A stretch of 64,000 nucleotides of DNA, from positions 110,844,476 through 110,908,475 of the forward strand of contig OZ024823.1 of NCBI GenBank assembly GCA_964016985.1. The letters run 5' to 3'. Numbering within the stretch: the first letter of the stretch is position 1; each line of letters starts with the position of its first letter. The notes under the pieces are model-generated. The model made no database searches, had not been told where the DNA came from, and saw only the letters and a program-made list of their open reading frames with translations. The translations under genes and the position numbers were made by a program. Shown here one piece after another: positions 12,352-25,310 of the stretch. Source of the DNA: Anodontia alba. Taxonomy: Eukaryota > Mollusca > Bivalvia > Lucinida > Lucinidae.

Positions 12352-14945
12352 CCTGCTTCAGGATGGGCAATTTAACCTTGCAAATTTCCGTCCATTTGTC
12401 CGTTCATCCGTCTGTTCGTTCTTCCATCCGTCAACATTTACCCTGAGTGTCTTATGAGCACAACTCCTCTTACAGTTTCATACCGATCATTTTGAAACTT
12501 TGCATGTGTTTTCTGGCCTCAGATGCTATGAAAGTGTGCAGACAGTACATTGTGATGGAAACTCCTCATACGATTGTATACCGGTCTTTTTGAAAGTTTG
12601 CACATGTTTTCTCCAGGATCTGCAGATGTGCATGTGGTTTGGATATAATTTTTAAATTTATTTTTGTAGCTTTTTCCACTTTGTTCTTATTCTCAGTTTC
12701 TTACCTTAGATTTATGAAAGTGTGTACACTGTGGGTACCTTTAGAGCGCAACTTATACAATTTAATACCGAGTTTCGAGAACTTTTGCACATCATTTTCT
12801 TCATGGCTTAAAAGCATGCATGTGGTTTGTATGTCTTACCTTGTGTCATTTTGTTCTTGTGTTTTTCAGTCCTTTTAGCATTGCGATTACCTCGCTTGGG
12901 GAAGAGAGAGCTAATCTTAGTGTTTTTCATATGTTTGAACGATTTGTGCTTGTTTGGATTTGTCGGTTTCCTCTTCCTCTTGATGTCTGGGAAGGGCTGC
13001 GGTTTGTGATTGTGGCACTCCCTGGACTTTTCTCTTACCTTTTTTGCATATAATCCTCATTATTTTTCACCGCTCTTCAAAGTTTTAAATTTTTTACAGT
13101 TTTATGCATCATATAAGATATGCATATGCATATGCTTCCAATAAAATTCCTATACGAATTATTCTACCTGAAATAAATATTACTTTTTCGGAGGTGTAGG
13201 GTTCGGGGTGGGGTGCAGATGCGACATCAACTTTACTGAATTTCGATCCGTATTTTCTCACGTTGGGCCTTAAATTTAAACTTCTTGATTATAATGTCCC
13301 CACCCCCAGGAAACCTAGTTTCCATATATATTCTAGGGGTACATATAACGTAGACATGCTAACGTAATGATTAAACAATTTATTTGATCAGTATGATGTA
13401 TCATGGATCCTCTTTTTGTTATTTTGATGCTGTATATATGTGTGCATGATGTAGACTCAAATGAGCCAGCACATGGGAAATGGTACTCATCATATAGGCG
13501 ACCAGCAAAGGCTCAGGCGGAGTCTCGCTAGAGCCATTACTGTTCGCAGACATATAGCAGAGATCTGGAGAAAGCTTAAAAAAGCGCATCTCTGAAGCCT
13601 AAAAAGGGGAAATGCGCATTTGAAGAACAAAACCGGGAAATCTTAAGGTATTTTTTGTGTGACGACTCAGATATTGGTTAAAACCTTGGCTGAGCTCATT
13701 TGCAGTCTTGTAGGAAATGCTGTGCCCCAACTCAGTTTTCTTTAATTAAAATTTCATACGATCTAGTTGTTGTTCTGTTACGAACTGATGAAGGCATTCG
13801 ACACAATTAACTATTTACCATGTATTTCTGAAGTGGACTCTTCCATTTTTTTAAATTTGGGCATGTCCATTATTGCAAAAATGGTATCAGTCCAAAATCA
13901 AGAGGAGAATGGCAAACAGTGTAGATCCAGAAGAGATGGCTCATTATGAGACAACTCTGTTACAGAAAAATATCGGCAGTTTATCATCTGCTGATTTTGC
14001 CCAGATAGTGGTAAAAATTAATATTGCATAGTCGCAGAACATACGCAAATTACTCAAATATATATTATAACGGAGCATGTGGGTACACATTCACATGTTA
14101 ACGTAATAGTTCTACAATATATTTCATGTATGCTAGATTCTTGTTTATTATTTTATTTTTTTTTTTTATTTTTTATTATGATGCTAGATGGTGGAAGCTA
14201 TGAGTACCCAGATAGGATTACAGATGTCTTTAGCTAAACATTAATACGTTGTTGTTGTTGCTGTTGTTGTTCAGTTACTAAGGTGATGGAAAAATTAAAC
14301 ATGATTAAGGCAAATGGATACACTTTTAGGGTAGACAACTCTTTTCAAGAAAAATATCATCAATTTGTCATCTGATGAATTTGTGCAGAGGTCGGTAAAG
14401 ATTTATAATACATAGCCACGGCGTATAGATTACTCAATTATTTGGCATTACGAAGGTCACAAGTTTTTATGTAATATATGGCATTTCACCTTATCATGTA
14501 GGAACAGGAGATTCGTTTGGTTTATATAGCAAATTAATATACATTATTATTGCTAAAATGTCAATATGTAACAGATATATTTAAAAATTGGTTTACAATA
14601 TGCAAAAGTCGGGAAAACTCAAAACAATGAAGACCCCTAGATATCCCTATTTTCACTATATATCATGGAGGAACATGAGGACACAGGTTGCATTGCATAC
14701 ATGTTGACTAAGTCTATAAATGCAAAAGTACTTTGGCAATACTGATTATTTCGGAACTTTTCAAATTGATATGAGCTGCAGTGTTACAAGCATGCCTTCT
14801 TACATGTGCGGCCAGCCTATATCAGCCTACGCATTCGCGATTGATGCGAATCCATGCTCAGCTCTCCGCCGACGAAATAGAATTGATTGGAAACAGAAAC
14901 GTTGCTTGTTTATTTTCATTTGAATAGAACAAAAGTGACACAATA

Positions 14946-15201
14946 TCACGAAAACATGCCTATATAAATTTGACCCCCTTAAACCTCATATTTATCTAGT
15001 AAACTGGGGTCACAGGGGTATACATTATTTTTTTTATTTCTGCTCAAAAATATAGATTGTGGGTGCCGAGGCGGTTCTAACGAGTACCACAATCTATATT
15101 TTGAGCAGAAATATAAAAAATATCTGGTTTTTTATCTGAAATGTTTCAGTTTTTTGGAGGTGAAATTTTCCATGTATTTGAATAGACGTGTTTTCGTAAT
15201 G
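14946..15201 (-). mobile_element. P1 MITE, second array copy of 6676-6931
   Basis: Identical by eye to 6676-6931, carried by the tandem duplication. Confidence 0.85.
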
Positions 15202-15643
15202 ATTTTGTAGCTTAGACATTGATATTTTCTCTGATTTGAGCAAGCGTACATCAAAACCTACAATAAAACCTGTGTAACCAACAGACACAGATCAGCTTGT
15301 ATATCCACTGATTATGGCAAAAGTTCTTGTTCAATACTCTTTGTATAGCCCGGACACTGCAGAAGGCACGTGCGATCGCCAAAGACTCTGATCAGACTGC
15401 GCGGTAGGGCAGGCTGATCTTAGTTTCCGCTGGATACACGAGTCTCATTGTAGGTTTTGTCATTCTGTGCCGAAATATACTCAAAGGCAATCAAAAGTAT
15501 ACAGATTCGAGTTTTGAGTACCGGCTCGCATTGTACTTTTTTTGTTCAAATGTATTCATGGTCTTTTTTTTCAAACGTCTGTCTTTAAAAAGCCCAAAGG
15601 TAATTCTTTCGCAGTCATTAATTATAGTGTTTTGAGCCCTTAA

Positions 15644-16120
15644 GGTGGTACTAAAGTCAGAGGTCTAACTTTTTTTCTAATATGTTTTATTTGAAAGTAG
15701 GATCTGTGGCGAATAAGAAATGATTAAAAAAGTATGTGTCGCTGTGCAAAACTTTGCGACAGCGCCCCAAAAAGAGGGCTGGTCACCATTACGAAAACAT
15801 GCCTATATAATGTTGACCCCCTTAAACCCCACTTTTATATAGTAAAGCCCCTGAAACTATGAGATAAACACTATTTTTTACATACTGTATACACTTAAGT
15901 CATTATTTATTATCTGATTTGAATCAACTTGGAAAAAAAGTTAGACAGGCCAAAGTTTTTGTATTGTCTTGAAACTGCCATAAAAAATTAACCCTTGAAG
16001 AGTTATGATCCCTGAAATAGAAAAAATCTCAGTGTTAAAGCTTTTGTAGAATTTTCTATTGATCATCTGAATTTTGCAAAACTAGGGAAAAAGTTAGATG
16101 ACCACAAGATTCTGTAAAAT

Positions 16121-16151
<31 letters not shown>

Positions 16152-17641
16152 GAGTCACACGATGCATGCCATAGTTAAACCCTGCTTGAATCAATATGAT
16201 AATCATTTTAAAAAATCATTTATTACAAGCCTGTACATTGTTTACTCCCTGTTACCCCAATGATATATATAGTAACTGGGGTACATGCAGGTACACATTA
16301 TAAGGCAAACTTTCATGAAGCTTCTGATTATAAGCTTAGTTCATTTTTTTTTTTTTTTTTTTTTTTTTTGCAAATTTGTATTTTTTTCACTGAATATTAT
16401 GTTTACCTTAATCAGCCATCAAAATAGACAGGCCTGCACAAACAGTGTAGGCCCAAATCAGATGCTGCAGAATTCAGTTTAATTCCTCTCTGCTGCACTA
16501 TACATTTGAGTATTATTTGTATCCATTCCATTTAAAAATGTAAAACATATGTGTCTAGCAAGAAAAAAACTGGGTCTTATTTGAAAGTTAAACTCCAGAT
16601 GACAAATGCAGCCTTTTATTGAAACTTAGAATATTTTCTGAGTAATTTCTGTCAGATAACTTATCTATACATTCCTTGCATTCATTCATTTACTTAGCAA
16701 GAAATAGAAACTAACTGCTGAACTATTTTAGAAAATGCATGCTGGATGGCTTAAGTGTGTTAAATGAGTGGACATCAAAAGACAAATGTAATCATATCTT
16801 GAAAAGCTACATTTTGGGGGAATATTTATTAGAAGATAACCTATTCAGCTGAATATTACTGGTATTATTTCATTTTATTAAGTAACTCATATAAATTTAT
16901 AAGAACAAAGTACAGGGTTAAATTTATATACCTACATCATGGGTGGCTTAATAAATATGTGAAAATCTCATGACACTGACTAAATATAGCTGTACCATGT
17001 TAGCTGTATTGTGATATACATTTCTGACATAATTCCATTATAGACAAACAATCATTTTGAGGCTTTCATGTGTTCAGTTGATTTTGAGAGTTACGTTCTG
17101 TTTAACTATGAACAAATAATATCAAAGTACAGGGTTACTCTTCAAAATGCAATCTTTGGTTACCTTATATAAGTGGGCAGGGTCACTCAAATTGATAAAT
17201 CTGGACACAATATTGTGATGTGACACTTTCTCTGATAAGTTATCAATCTTAGGTTTCTGTATGGTTGTTTTATTTGGAATTTAAGTTACCCATGATATAG
17301 CTACCAACAAATAAAAACAAAATTCAGAGCATCCCTTTAAAACCTAAAAGGTTTGGTTACCTCAAATAAGTAGCCAGGGTTATTCAAATTGGTGAAAGTG
17401 GGCAAAATATTATATAAATGTTAACACACAGGAGTGCACAATTATCCAGATCAGGATTAAGATAACATCTTTTCCAAAGAAATAACCATACAGAATTCTC
17501 ATCTGGATAATTTGTTCATACAATTTTAAACTACATGTATATCAATTAACAAGTACATTTACTGCTTTCCAGTGTGTTGGCTGGTTAAATTATGTTGTCA
17601 GACTGGTGGCAAGTATGTGTGTGTGTGCAGTTTTATGAAAT

Positions 17642-17693
<52 letters not shown>

Positions 17694-17832
17694 TGGCACT
17701 GAGATGGTTAGATTCAAAAGTAATTAATTTTCTTGGTAATACTTCAGCTAATGAATTGTCCTGTCATTTTAAATGGGCAGATATTCAGAATTTTAAGCTA
17801 TTATGTGTTCAAATGAGTACTCACATACTCCT

Positions 17833-17873
<41 letters not shown>

Positions 17874-18110
17874 CTGCTGTCAGACCTTACTGAGAATGAC
17901 TTTTGACTATACTTGATATTTGATTGAGATGCAGTTTAACATACAGAGAAAATGCCTCCAAATTTGTTATGCCTTGGAGGCGTCAGGCAGCCCATCAATT
18001 TCGCACACTTTGATGTGGAAGACGACAGATTTCTTACATTTGAGGAAGTTTTCGTCGAAAATTGAAAGAACTCAAGAGACTTTTGTAAGGACATCCGTAT
18101 CAGCGTAAAG
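15644..18110. mobile_element. TTAA-flanked element, copy running out of the array
   Basis: Starts with TTAA plus GGTGGTACTAAAG like 7374. Unlike the first copy it continues past the unit junction (17493) into sequence matching 23521-24010. The right inverted end found at 24481-24500 is not visible here. The small P1 fragment recurs at 15787-15845. Confidence 0.6.
17647..17693 (+). repeat. (TG)n then (GA)n microsatellite
   Basis: A TG run followed by GAGAGA. The paralogue at 23673-23706 has only a GA run. A pure T tract of about 34 bases follows at 17837-17871. Confidence 0.9.
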
Positions 18111-18730
18111 ATGAATGATTACTGAATCTAGGGATGTAAATAATTTGCATTGTTGTTTTGGATTTGGAAGGCTCAGCGCTGTTAACCTGGAGCGGGGTCA
18201 AAATTGATCTCGTCGAAGTTGTTTATCTTGTGGTAATTATATCCTATCCATAAAATATCATTATTTTCAAACGATTTCTAGACGTAGCGCAACCATTTGT
18301 ATGACTTTAGGTGTTGTTCAAGTAAAATAAAATGCAAAAATTAAGATAAAAAAAAATAAAGAGAAAATATCCAAGGGTTCAATTTGGACCATCCGCTCTA
18401 CCAACTGCAAGAAAGCTCTACTGACCCCAAGTATCTGTGAATTTGCCCAGAGAGTAATAAAATTAATAGTGCATAGTCGCATAACATATACATGGCGTTC
18501 TTGCCAAATAATTGTTTAAAAACAGTTCGAACATTCGACATTACGAAAATAAAAATAATCAAAAGAGGAATCATTGTGTCATGTGTTGAAAAGAATTTTA
18601 CACTTAATCTTTCAAGTGAAAGAATGATTGATACTCGTAGCAAAATTTTGAAAATTTGCTCCCTATTTGCCCCTGGCGTTTGCGTGCAAATCTCAGATAC
18701 CGCGTTAACTTGCCTGTGAACAACGTCAGA

Positions 18731-18912
18731 ACATGTACCTTTGGACACGTACGCCCTACGAAGATTCTAATCAGACTGCGCGAATCTTCGCTAGGCGCAT
18801 TTTGGATAGCCAAGGATGCAACGTTTTTAGACAAGGAAAGAGGATTAATCAGACTGTGTGGATGCGCATGCTGATTTGAGTTTCTTTAGGCGCAAATGTC
18901 AGAAGTACTTTT
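18731..18912. repeat. Family C foldback
   Basis: Good copy with the central TTGGATAGCCAAGGATGC. Its paralogue is at 27398-27578. Confidence 0.75.
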
Positions 18913-19040
18913 ATTCACTCTGAGGCATAAATTTATACTACTTGATAAACATGTCCACACTCCCGGGAAACCCAAGGCTTCAATATATATTCTGGAATAC
19001 ATATAATGTAGACGCATTAACGCAATGATTATACAATACC

Positions 19041-19320
19041 AGTACGAAGACATGCCTATTCAAATGTATTGAAAATTTTATCACAAAAAAAATGAAAATT
19101 TTCAGACAAAAAATTCTGATAATTTTCATATTTCTGCTAAAAACGTAGATTGTGGGTGCTCGTTAGAACCGCCTCGACGAGGCGGTTCTAACGAGCACCC
19201 ACAATCTATGTTTTGGGCAGAAATAAGAAAAAAATAATGTATACCCCTGTAAACCCCAGTTTTACTATATAAAAATGGGGTTTAAGGGGGTCAAAATTAT
19301 ATAGGCGTGTTTTCGTGATG
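19041..19320 (+). mobile_element. P1 MITE, complete
   Basis: The central arms carry a paired change from the family form: GTGGGTGCTCG on the left and CGAGCACCCAC on the right. The insertion is absent from the related stretch at 5090-5130 of the tandem unit, which is a probable empty site. Confidence 0.9.
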
Positions 19321-19561
19321 ATTTTATCAATATGATGTATTGTTGATCCTGTTTTTTTTTTTTTATTATTATTATTTTGATGCAATATATGTATGCATGC
19401 TGTGACTCAAATGAGAAAGGGAACTTCTAGGCGAACAGCATAAGCGAAGTCTCGAAAAAGCCTTTACTGTTTGCATAAATGTAGTAGAGACTTTGAGGAA
19501 GCTTCAGGAAAAAAAGCATATCTGTAGCCAAAGAAATTACTACAAGATTGCATGTGCGTCC

Positions 19562-20170
19562 AGCTATGTAAAAGTGGGGTTTAAGGGGGTCAAAATTATT
19601 TAGGCATGTTTTCATGATGTCAGCTTGCACATTCGCGCAGTCTGATCAGAATCTTTACTGTGTGCATTTTGAACAGACAAGGATGCAGTGTTTCTTCATG
19701 CGTATAACGAAGACTGCGAAAGCGCAGGCTGATTTATGTCTTTGTTAGGCGCACATGCCTGAAAGTACATTTTCGGCTCAGTTATCTCTGTTAACCCTTA
19801 AAGCGCCAATCACAACTATTGTCGTCTGCTTTGTCATCTGCTTGTGATTTTAAAAGTCATTTTTGCAAACAGTGTGAACCCAGATCAGACTGCTCCTTTT
19901 GGAGCAGTCTGATCAGGGTCTACACTGTTTGCCTGTATGCAAAAATAGGTTTGAAAAGTCTGCAAGAATATTCAGCAGACGACATAAACAGACGACATTT
20001 TCAGATGCAGTTTTTTCTTGGCGTTTTAAGGGTTAATATTTGTACACATCGACTAATTACTGTTTTATGAAAATTCAGTAGGTTGAGAGGTTACTCGCCG
20101 TCCGAGTTGGTGTATCCTAAATCACCACTGAATCAATAAGAAAACAGAAAACGTAGCATACTCACTTCTC
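19562..20170. repeat. Segmental duplication of 34509-35113
   Basis: Begins inside the outer end of a P1 copy (GTGGGGTTTAAGGGGG) and ends at ACTCACTTCTC, where it abuts the centre of another P1 (TAACGAGTACC). It contains a family C foldback (19618-19778) and a TTAA MITE. Confidence 0.85.
19795..20032. mobile_element. TTAA-flanked MITE with family D palindrome
   Basis: TTAA is present on both sides (19791-19794 and 20033-20036). The terminal inverted repeats are CCCTTAAAGCGCC and GGCGTTTTAAGGG. TTAA duplication and CCC...GGG ends fit a piggyBac-type non-autonomous element. The interior carries the family D palindrome (CAAACAGTGTGAACCCAGAT with its mirror) at 19867-19937. The reading frame across it is not a gene. 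Confidence 0.75.
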
Positions 20171-20296
20171 TAACGAGTACCACAATCTATGTTTTGAGCA
20201 GAAATATGAAAACTATCTGAGTTTTTTTATCTGAAATGTTTCAGTTTTTTGGAGGTGAAATTTTCTATATATTTGAATAGACCTGTTTTCGTAATG
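20170..20296 (-). mobile_element. P1 half element
   Basis: Starts at the palindrome centre and runs to TTTTCGTAATG. The other half is missing. Confidence 0.8.
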
Positions 20297-20297
20297 A

Positions 20298-20458
20298 GGA
20301 CAGAAAAAGTGCCTTCTGACTTGCGTGCCAAGTGAAGATTTAGATCAGCCTGCACTTTCATACAGTCTAATCTGAATCTTCACCAGACGTATTTTGGATA
20401 GCCAAGGATGCGCAGGCTGATGTCGTTGGGCTCACATGTTAGAAATGTTTTCTCAAGT
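20298..20458. repeat. Family C foldback
   Basis: Contains TTGGATAGCCAAGGATGC between diverged arms and lies directly after the P1 half element. Confidence 0.65.
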
Positions 20459-20510
20459 TACGGCTCAAATGTATACTTCTAGTCATAGATCACAGTAATC
20501 ATTTTGTAGC

Positions 20511-23500
20511 TTAGACATTGATATTTTCTCTGAATAGAGCAAGCGCACATCAACACCTACAACAAAACCTGTGTAATCAACAGACACAGATCAGCTTGTA
20601 TATCCACTGATTATGGCAAAAGTTCTTGTTCAATTCTCTTTGTATAGCCCGGACACTGCAGAAGGCATGTGCGATCGGCAAAGACTCTGATCAGACTGCG
20701 CGGTAGGGCAGGCTGATCTTAGTCTCCGCTGGTTACACGAGTCTTATTGTAGGTTTTGTCAAGTTCTCTGCCGAAATATACTCAAAGGCAATCAAAAGTA
20801 TACAGTTTCGAGTTTTTTAGTACCGGCTCGCATTGTACTTTTTTTGTTCAGATGTATTCATGGTCCTTTTTTTCAAACGTCTGTCTATAAAAAGCCCAAA
20901 GGTAATTCTTTCACAGTCATTAATTATAGTGTTTTGAGCCCTTAAGGTGGTACTAAAGTCAGAGGTCGATTTTTAAAAAAAATCTAACTTTTTTTTTAAT
21001 ATGTTTTATTTGAAAGTAGGATCTGTGGCGAATCAGAAAATGATTAAAAAAGTATGTGTCGCTGTGCAAAATTTTGCGGCAGCGCCCCAAAAAGAGGGCT
21101 GGTCACGTGCACAAATTTCGATTATTTTATTACATGAAAAAAAGCAAAATTTCCTTTAATTAAGCTTCAGATGAAACGAAAGTTGGCAATATGTTGTGTT
21201 TTAAAGCTGATGTCACATCTTTGATCATATTTTAATACAGTGAACCAGAAATATCAACAATTTGATCACATTTAAGGGGAGAAAGTGCGTTTTTTGACTC
21301 TTACACGGATCCATATAACATAGCCGACAGAAACAAAAAATAATTCAAAACCTAATAATTAAAAAAAAAATCTATTACAAAAATCTAACTTTTTCTTATA
21401 CTCCTTCAGATGATAAAAAATTTTATTATCTACCAAAAAACGGAAAAGAAATTGAAAGGTCGCTGTTGAAATTTTTAAGTTATTTTTGTTGTAGAATTAC
21501 CTCCCTTGATCAAAACAAAAAAGCTCAAAATCACAGATTTTTAGCCTGAGTGGCCCTATAGCCTTCACGCACTATCTGATTTTTATCCAGCTAAACCAAG
21601 TAATAGAATGTCAAAAGAACTAGTTTCAGCTCTTGCATCAGCTATGTTGTATTAAACGTACAAGAGTTATGACCCCTATAATGGTGAAAAAGCAATAATT
21701 TTTACCCTTGTGCACCAGTCATTATTTCTTATCCAATTTGTACCAGCTTGGTATATAAAGTCTTCAAGTATTATTTGATTTCATCAAACTGCATCAAGTA
21801 TTCAATAATCAAAACAAAAAAATTAAAAAAAAAAAACCTGATTTCATCTCTTGAACCAGCCATACTGTATAATATATATGAGTAATGGCCCCTGATACTA
21901 TGAGAAAAACACTATTTTTTACATTGTATACACTTAAGTCATTATTGTTTATCTGATTTGAATCAACTTGGAAAAAAAGTTAGACAGGCCAAAGTTTTTG
22001 TATTTTCTTGAACCTGCCATAACAAATTAACCCTTGAAGAGTTATGTTCCCTGAAATAGGAAAAATCTCAGTGTTAAAACTTTTGTAGAATTTTCTGTTG
22101 ATCATCTGAATTTTGCAAAACTAGGGAAAAAGTTAGATGACCACAAGATTCTGTATCATTTTTCTTTTTTTTTTTGAGTCACATGATGCATGCCATAGTT
22201 AAACCCTTCTTGAATCAATATGATAATCATTTTAAAAAATCATTAATTACAAGCCTGTACATTGTTTACTCCCTGTTACCCCAATGATATACATAGTAAC
22301 TGGGGTACATGCAGGTACACATTATAAGGCAAACTTTCATGAAGCTTCTGATTATAAGCTTAGTTCAGTTTTTTTTTTTTTTTTTTTTTTTTTGCAAATT
22401 TGTTGTTTTTTTTTTCACTGAATATCATGTTTACCTTAATCAGCCATCAAAATAGACAGGCCTGCACAAACAGTGTAGGCCCAAATCAGATACTGCAGAA
22501 TTCAGTTTAATTCCTCTCTGCTGCACTATACATTTGAGTATTATTTGTATCCATTCCATTTCAAAATGTAAAACATATGTGTCTAGCAAGAAAAAAACTG
22601 GGCCTTATTTGAAAATTATACTCCAGAAGACAAATGCAGCCTTTTCTTGAAAATTAAAATATTTTCTGAGTAATGTCTATCAGATAACTTATCTATACAT
22701 TCCTTGCATTCATTCATTGACTTGGCAAGAAATAGAAAGTTACTGCTGAACTATTTTAGAAAATACGCACTTGATGGCTTAAGTATGTTAAATGAGTGGA
22801 CATCAAAAGACAAATGTAATCATATCTGAAAAGCTACATTTTTGGGGAATATTTATTAGAAGATAACCTATTCAGCTGAATATTACTGGTATTATTTCAT
22901 TTTATAAAGTAACTCATATAAATTTATAAGAACAAAGTACAGGGTTAAATTTATTTACCTACATCATTGGTGGCTTTATAATAATGTGAAAATCTCATGA
23001 CACTGACTAAATACAGCTGTACCATGTTAGCTGTATTGTGATATACATTTCTGACATAATTCCATTATAGACAAACAATCATTTTGAGGCTTTCATGTGT
23101 TCAGTTGATTTGGAGAGTTATGTTCTGTATAACTATGAACAAATAATATCAAAATACAGGGTTACTCTTCAAAATGCAAACTTTGGTTACCTTATATAAG
23201 TGGGCAGGGTCCCTCAGATTGATAAATCTGGACAAATATTATGTGATGTGACACTTTCTCTGATAAGTTATCCATCTTAGGTTTCTGTATGATTGTTTTA
23301 TTTGGAATTAAAGTTAACCATGATATTGCTACCAACAAATAAAAACAAAATTAAAAGCATCCGTTTAAAACTTAAAAGGTTTGGCTACCTTAAATAAGTA
23401 GACAGGGTCATTCAAATCGGTGAAAGTGGGCAAAATACTATAAAAATGTTGACACACAGGAGTGCACAATTATCCAGATCAGGATTAAGATAACATCTTT

Positions 23501-23520
23501 TCCAAAGAAATAACCATACA
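20511..23520. repeat. Diverged paralogue of the tandem unit (matches 6930-9220)
   Basis: Co-linear with 6930-8270 plus 8271-9220, with scattered substitutions and indels, but it keeps about 780 bp (21115-21895) lost from the tandem units. It is older than the array and preserves the pre-deletion state. Confidence 0.85.
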
Positions 23521-23672
23521 GAAAATTCTCATCTGGATAATTTGATCATACAATTTTAAACTACATGTATATCAATTAACAAGTACATTTACTGCCTTCC
23601 AGTGTGTTGGCTGGTTAAATTAAGTTGTCAGACTGGTGGCAAGTATGTGTGTGTGCAGTTTTATGAAATTAT

Positions 23673-23710
<38 letters not shown>

Positions 23711-24229
23711 TGGTACTGAGATGGTGGGATTCAAAAGTAATTAATTTGCTTGGTAATATTTCAGCTAATGAATTGTCCTGACATTTTAAATGGACACATA
23801 TTCAGAATTTTAAGCAATTATGTGTTCAAATGAGTACTCACATACTCCTTGATGTTTTTTTATCTGCTGTCAGACCTTACTGAGAATGACTTTTGACTAT
23901 ACTTGGTATTTGATTGAGATGCAGTTTAACATACAGAGAAAATGCCTCCAAATTTGTGGGACTTTTACCCGGAGCTCTGCCTTGGAGGCGTCAGGCAGCC
24001 CATCAATTTCGCCAGCCCCGATGGGCGGGGGCCGTGATTTCTCAATACCCGATAATATGTGTATGCCGGTAATAGGTACCCGGAGTGACAATACACAATC
24101 GTTCGCATACCGGTGATGCATTTTTCTGCTTCAGAAATTTTCTAGAGATCTTTAAACAAAATCCTGTCTTTCAATTTTTGTTGTTGTTTTTTTTTTGCGA
24201 GCCTTAACATTTTGAATTGGAAAAAAACT

Positions 24230-24267
<38 letters not shown>

Positions 24268-24500
24268 AATTATCCAAGAAACGTTCAGCGATCAGTGTGC
24301 CGATTTATGGCAAGTCAATTTTATTTCCATATTTTAGATAAAAATGCAAGTCTATATTTCATTTCTCAAGACAGTGTGCTAAATTGTAATTGAAAAAGAA
24401 TTAAACAACTTCAAAAACCAAATGTATTTTGCATTACGACATGTTGTTACCTCCCGTGAACAGAACATAATACGATTTTTGCTCTGACTTTAGTACCACC
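20946..24500. mobile_element. 3.56 kb TTAA-flanked element, no coding capacity
   Basis: TTAA at 20942-20945 and 24501-24504 flank inverted ends GGTGGTACTAAAGTCAGAG and CTCTGACTTTAGTACCACC. No frame of transposase length lies inside, so it is non-autonomous or internally replaced. The interior includes a GA microsatellite (23673-23706) and a poly-A run (24230-24262). TTAA targeting suggests piggyBac-type mobilisation; this is inferred from the flanks only. Confidence 0.65.
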
Positions 24501-24591
24501 TTAATTAATTAAAACAGCATTTCCGGTCATAACTCGCTTTATATAAAACAAATGTCATTTAACTTCATAAATGTCTGGCACAAATTTCTGT

Positions 24592-24687
24592 AAGTAATAC
24601 CACAACATTATGTAAATCGAAATTACCATCAAATGACTTAAGTAATACCACAACATTATGTAGATCGAAATTACCATCAAATGACGC
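24592..24687 (+). repeat. 48 bp direct tandem duplication
   Basis: AAGTAATACCACAACATTAT recurs at 24592 and 24640 with one difference in the unit. The rest of 24510-25270 shows nothing recognisable. Confidence 0.85.
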
Positions 24688-25310
24688 CAAGCTGGATTTG
24701 AATTTCTTTCTGTCTCAAATTACCTCCCTTTGAATGAAAAATATAGGGGATTTAAAGAGTCTATATCTGAAGTAGCATTGGTCGTTTTCACTTGATTATT
24801 TCGAAAAAAGTGTTGCTTGGCTTAGCATCCTTGTTCCACATACAGATGGAATCTTCTAAAACCGTTTATTTACAGGAACAATGTCAGTAAATGTCCGATA
24901 GATATTCAGTGCATTCCGTCCGAAGAGGAACGAAAATGTCAAAAACGTGAAGTCCTTTGTATAGAAATTTTACAGTGTATTTTGTTATGCTTTGAAAGTT
25001 AGAACATGCCCTTACAGCATGTTTATCCTTTTGTCGACTGAATGCAATACAAATGGCATAATTGTAAGTTTTTTGTCCAACATGCACTTTTAAAGGGAAG
25101 CTACTCATACGAAAATGTTGATTTAGACCCCTTATTCGTTTCCGTAAATGCCATCTCCTTGCTCTTTGATAGAATATATTACAAATTATTGCAAATTATG
25201 CGTAAATGATTGTTCTTCATTATGATGTGAACAATTGATGTTCATATGTAAAAGTTTGGTGAAATCTAAAAAAATAATTACCTGTATACCTATTTTTGAC
25301 TCTCAGTATA

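Larger units (their letters stand above)
9221..17493. repeat. 8273 bp tandem unit, second full copy
   Basis: Add 8270 (8273 after the poly-T tracts) to any element of the first unit. The extra bases are in the poly-T runs at about 16123 (29 T against 27) and 16346. The near identity means a very recent duplication, ongoing homogenisation, or an assembly duplicate. Confidence 0.95.
18425..19560. repeat. Segmental duplication of 27095-28216
   Basis: Co-linear with 27095-28216 with scattered differences, including the same family C foldback and the same P1 insertion. It breaks off at 19561, exactly where sequence related to the right end of the P1 copy at 34.5 kb begins. Confidence 0.85.
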
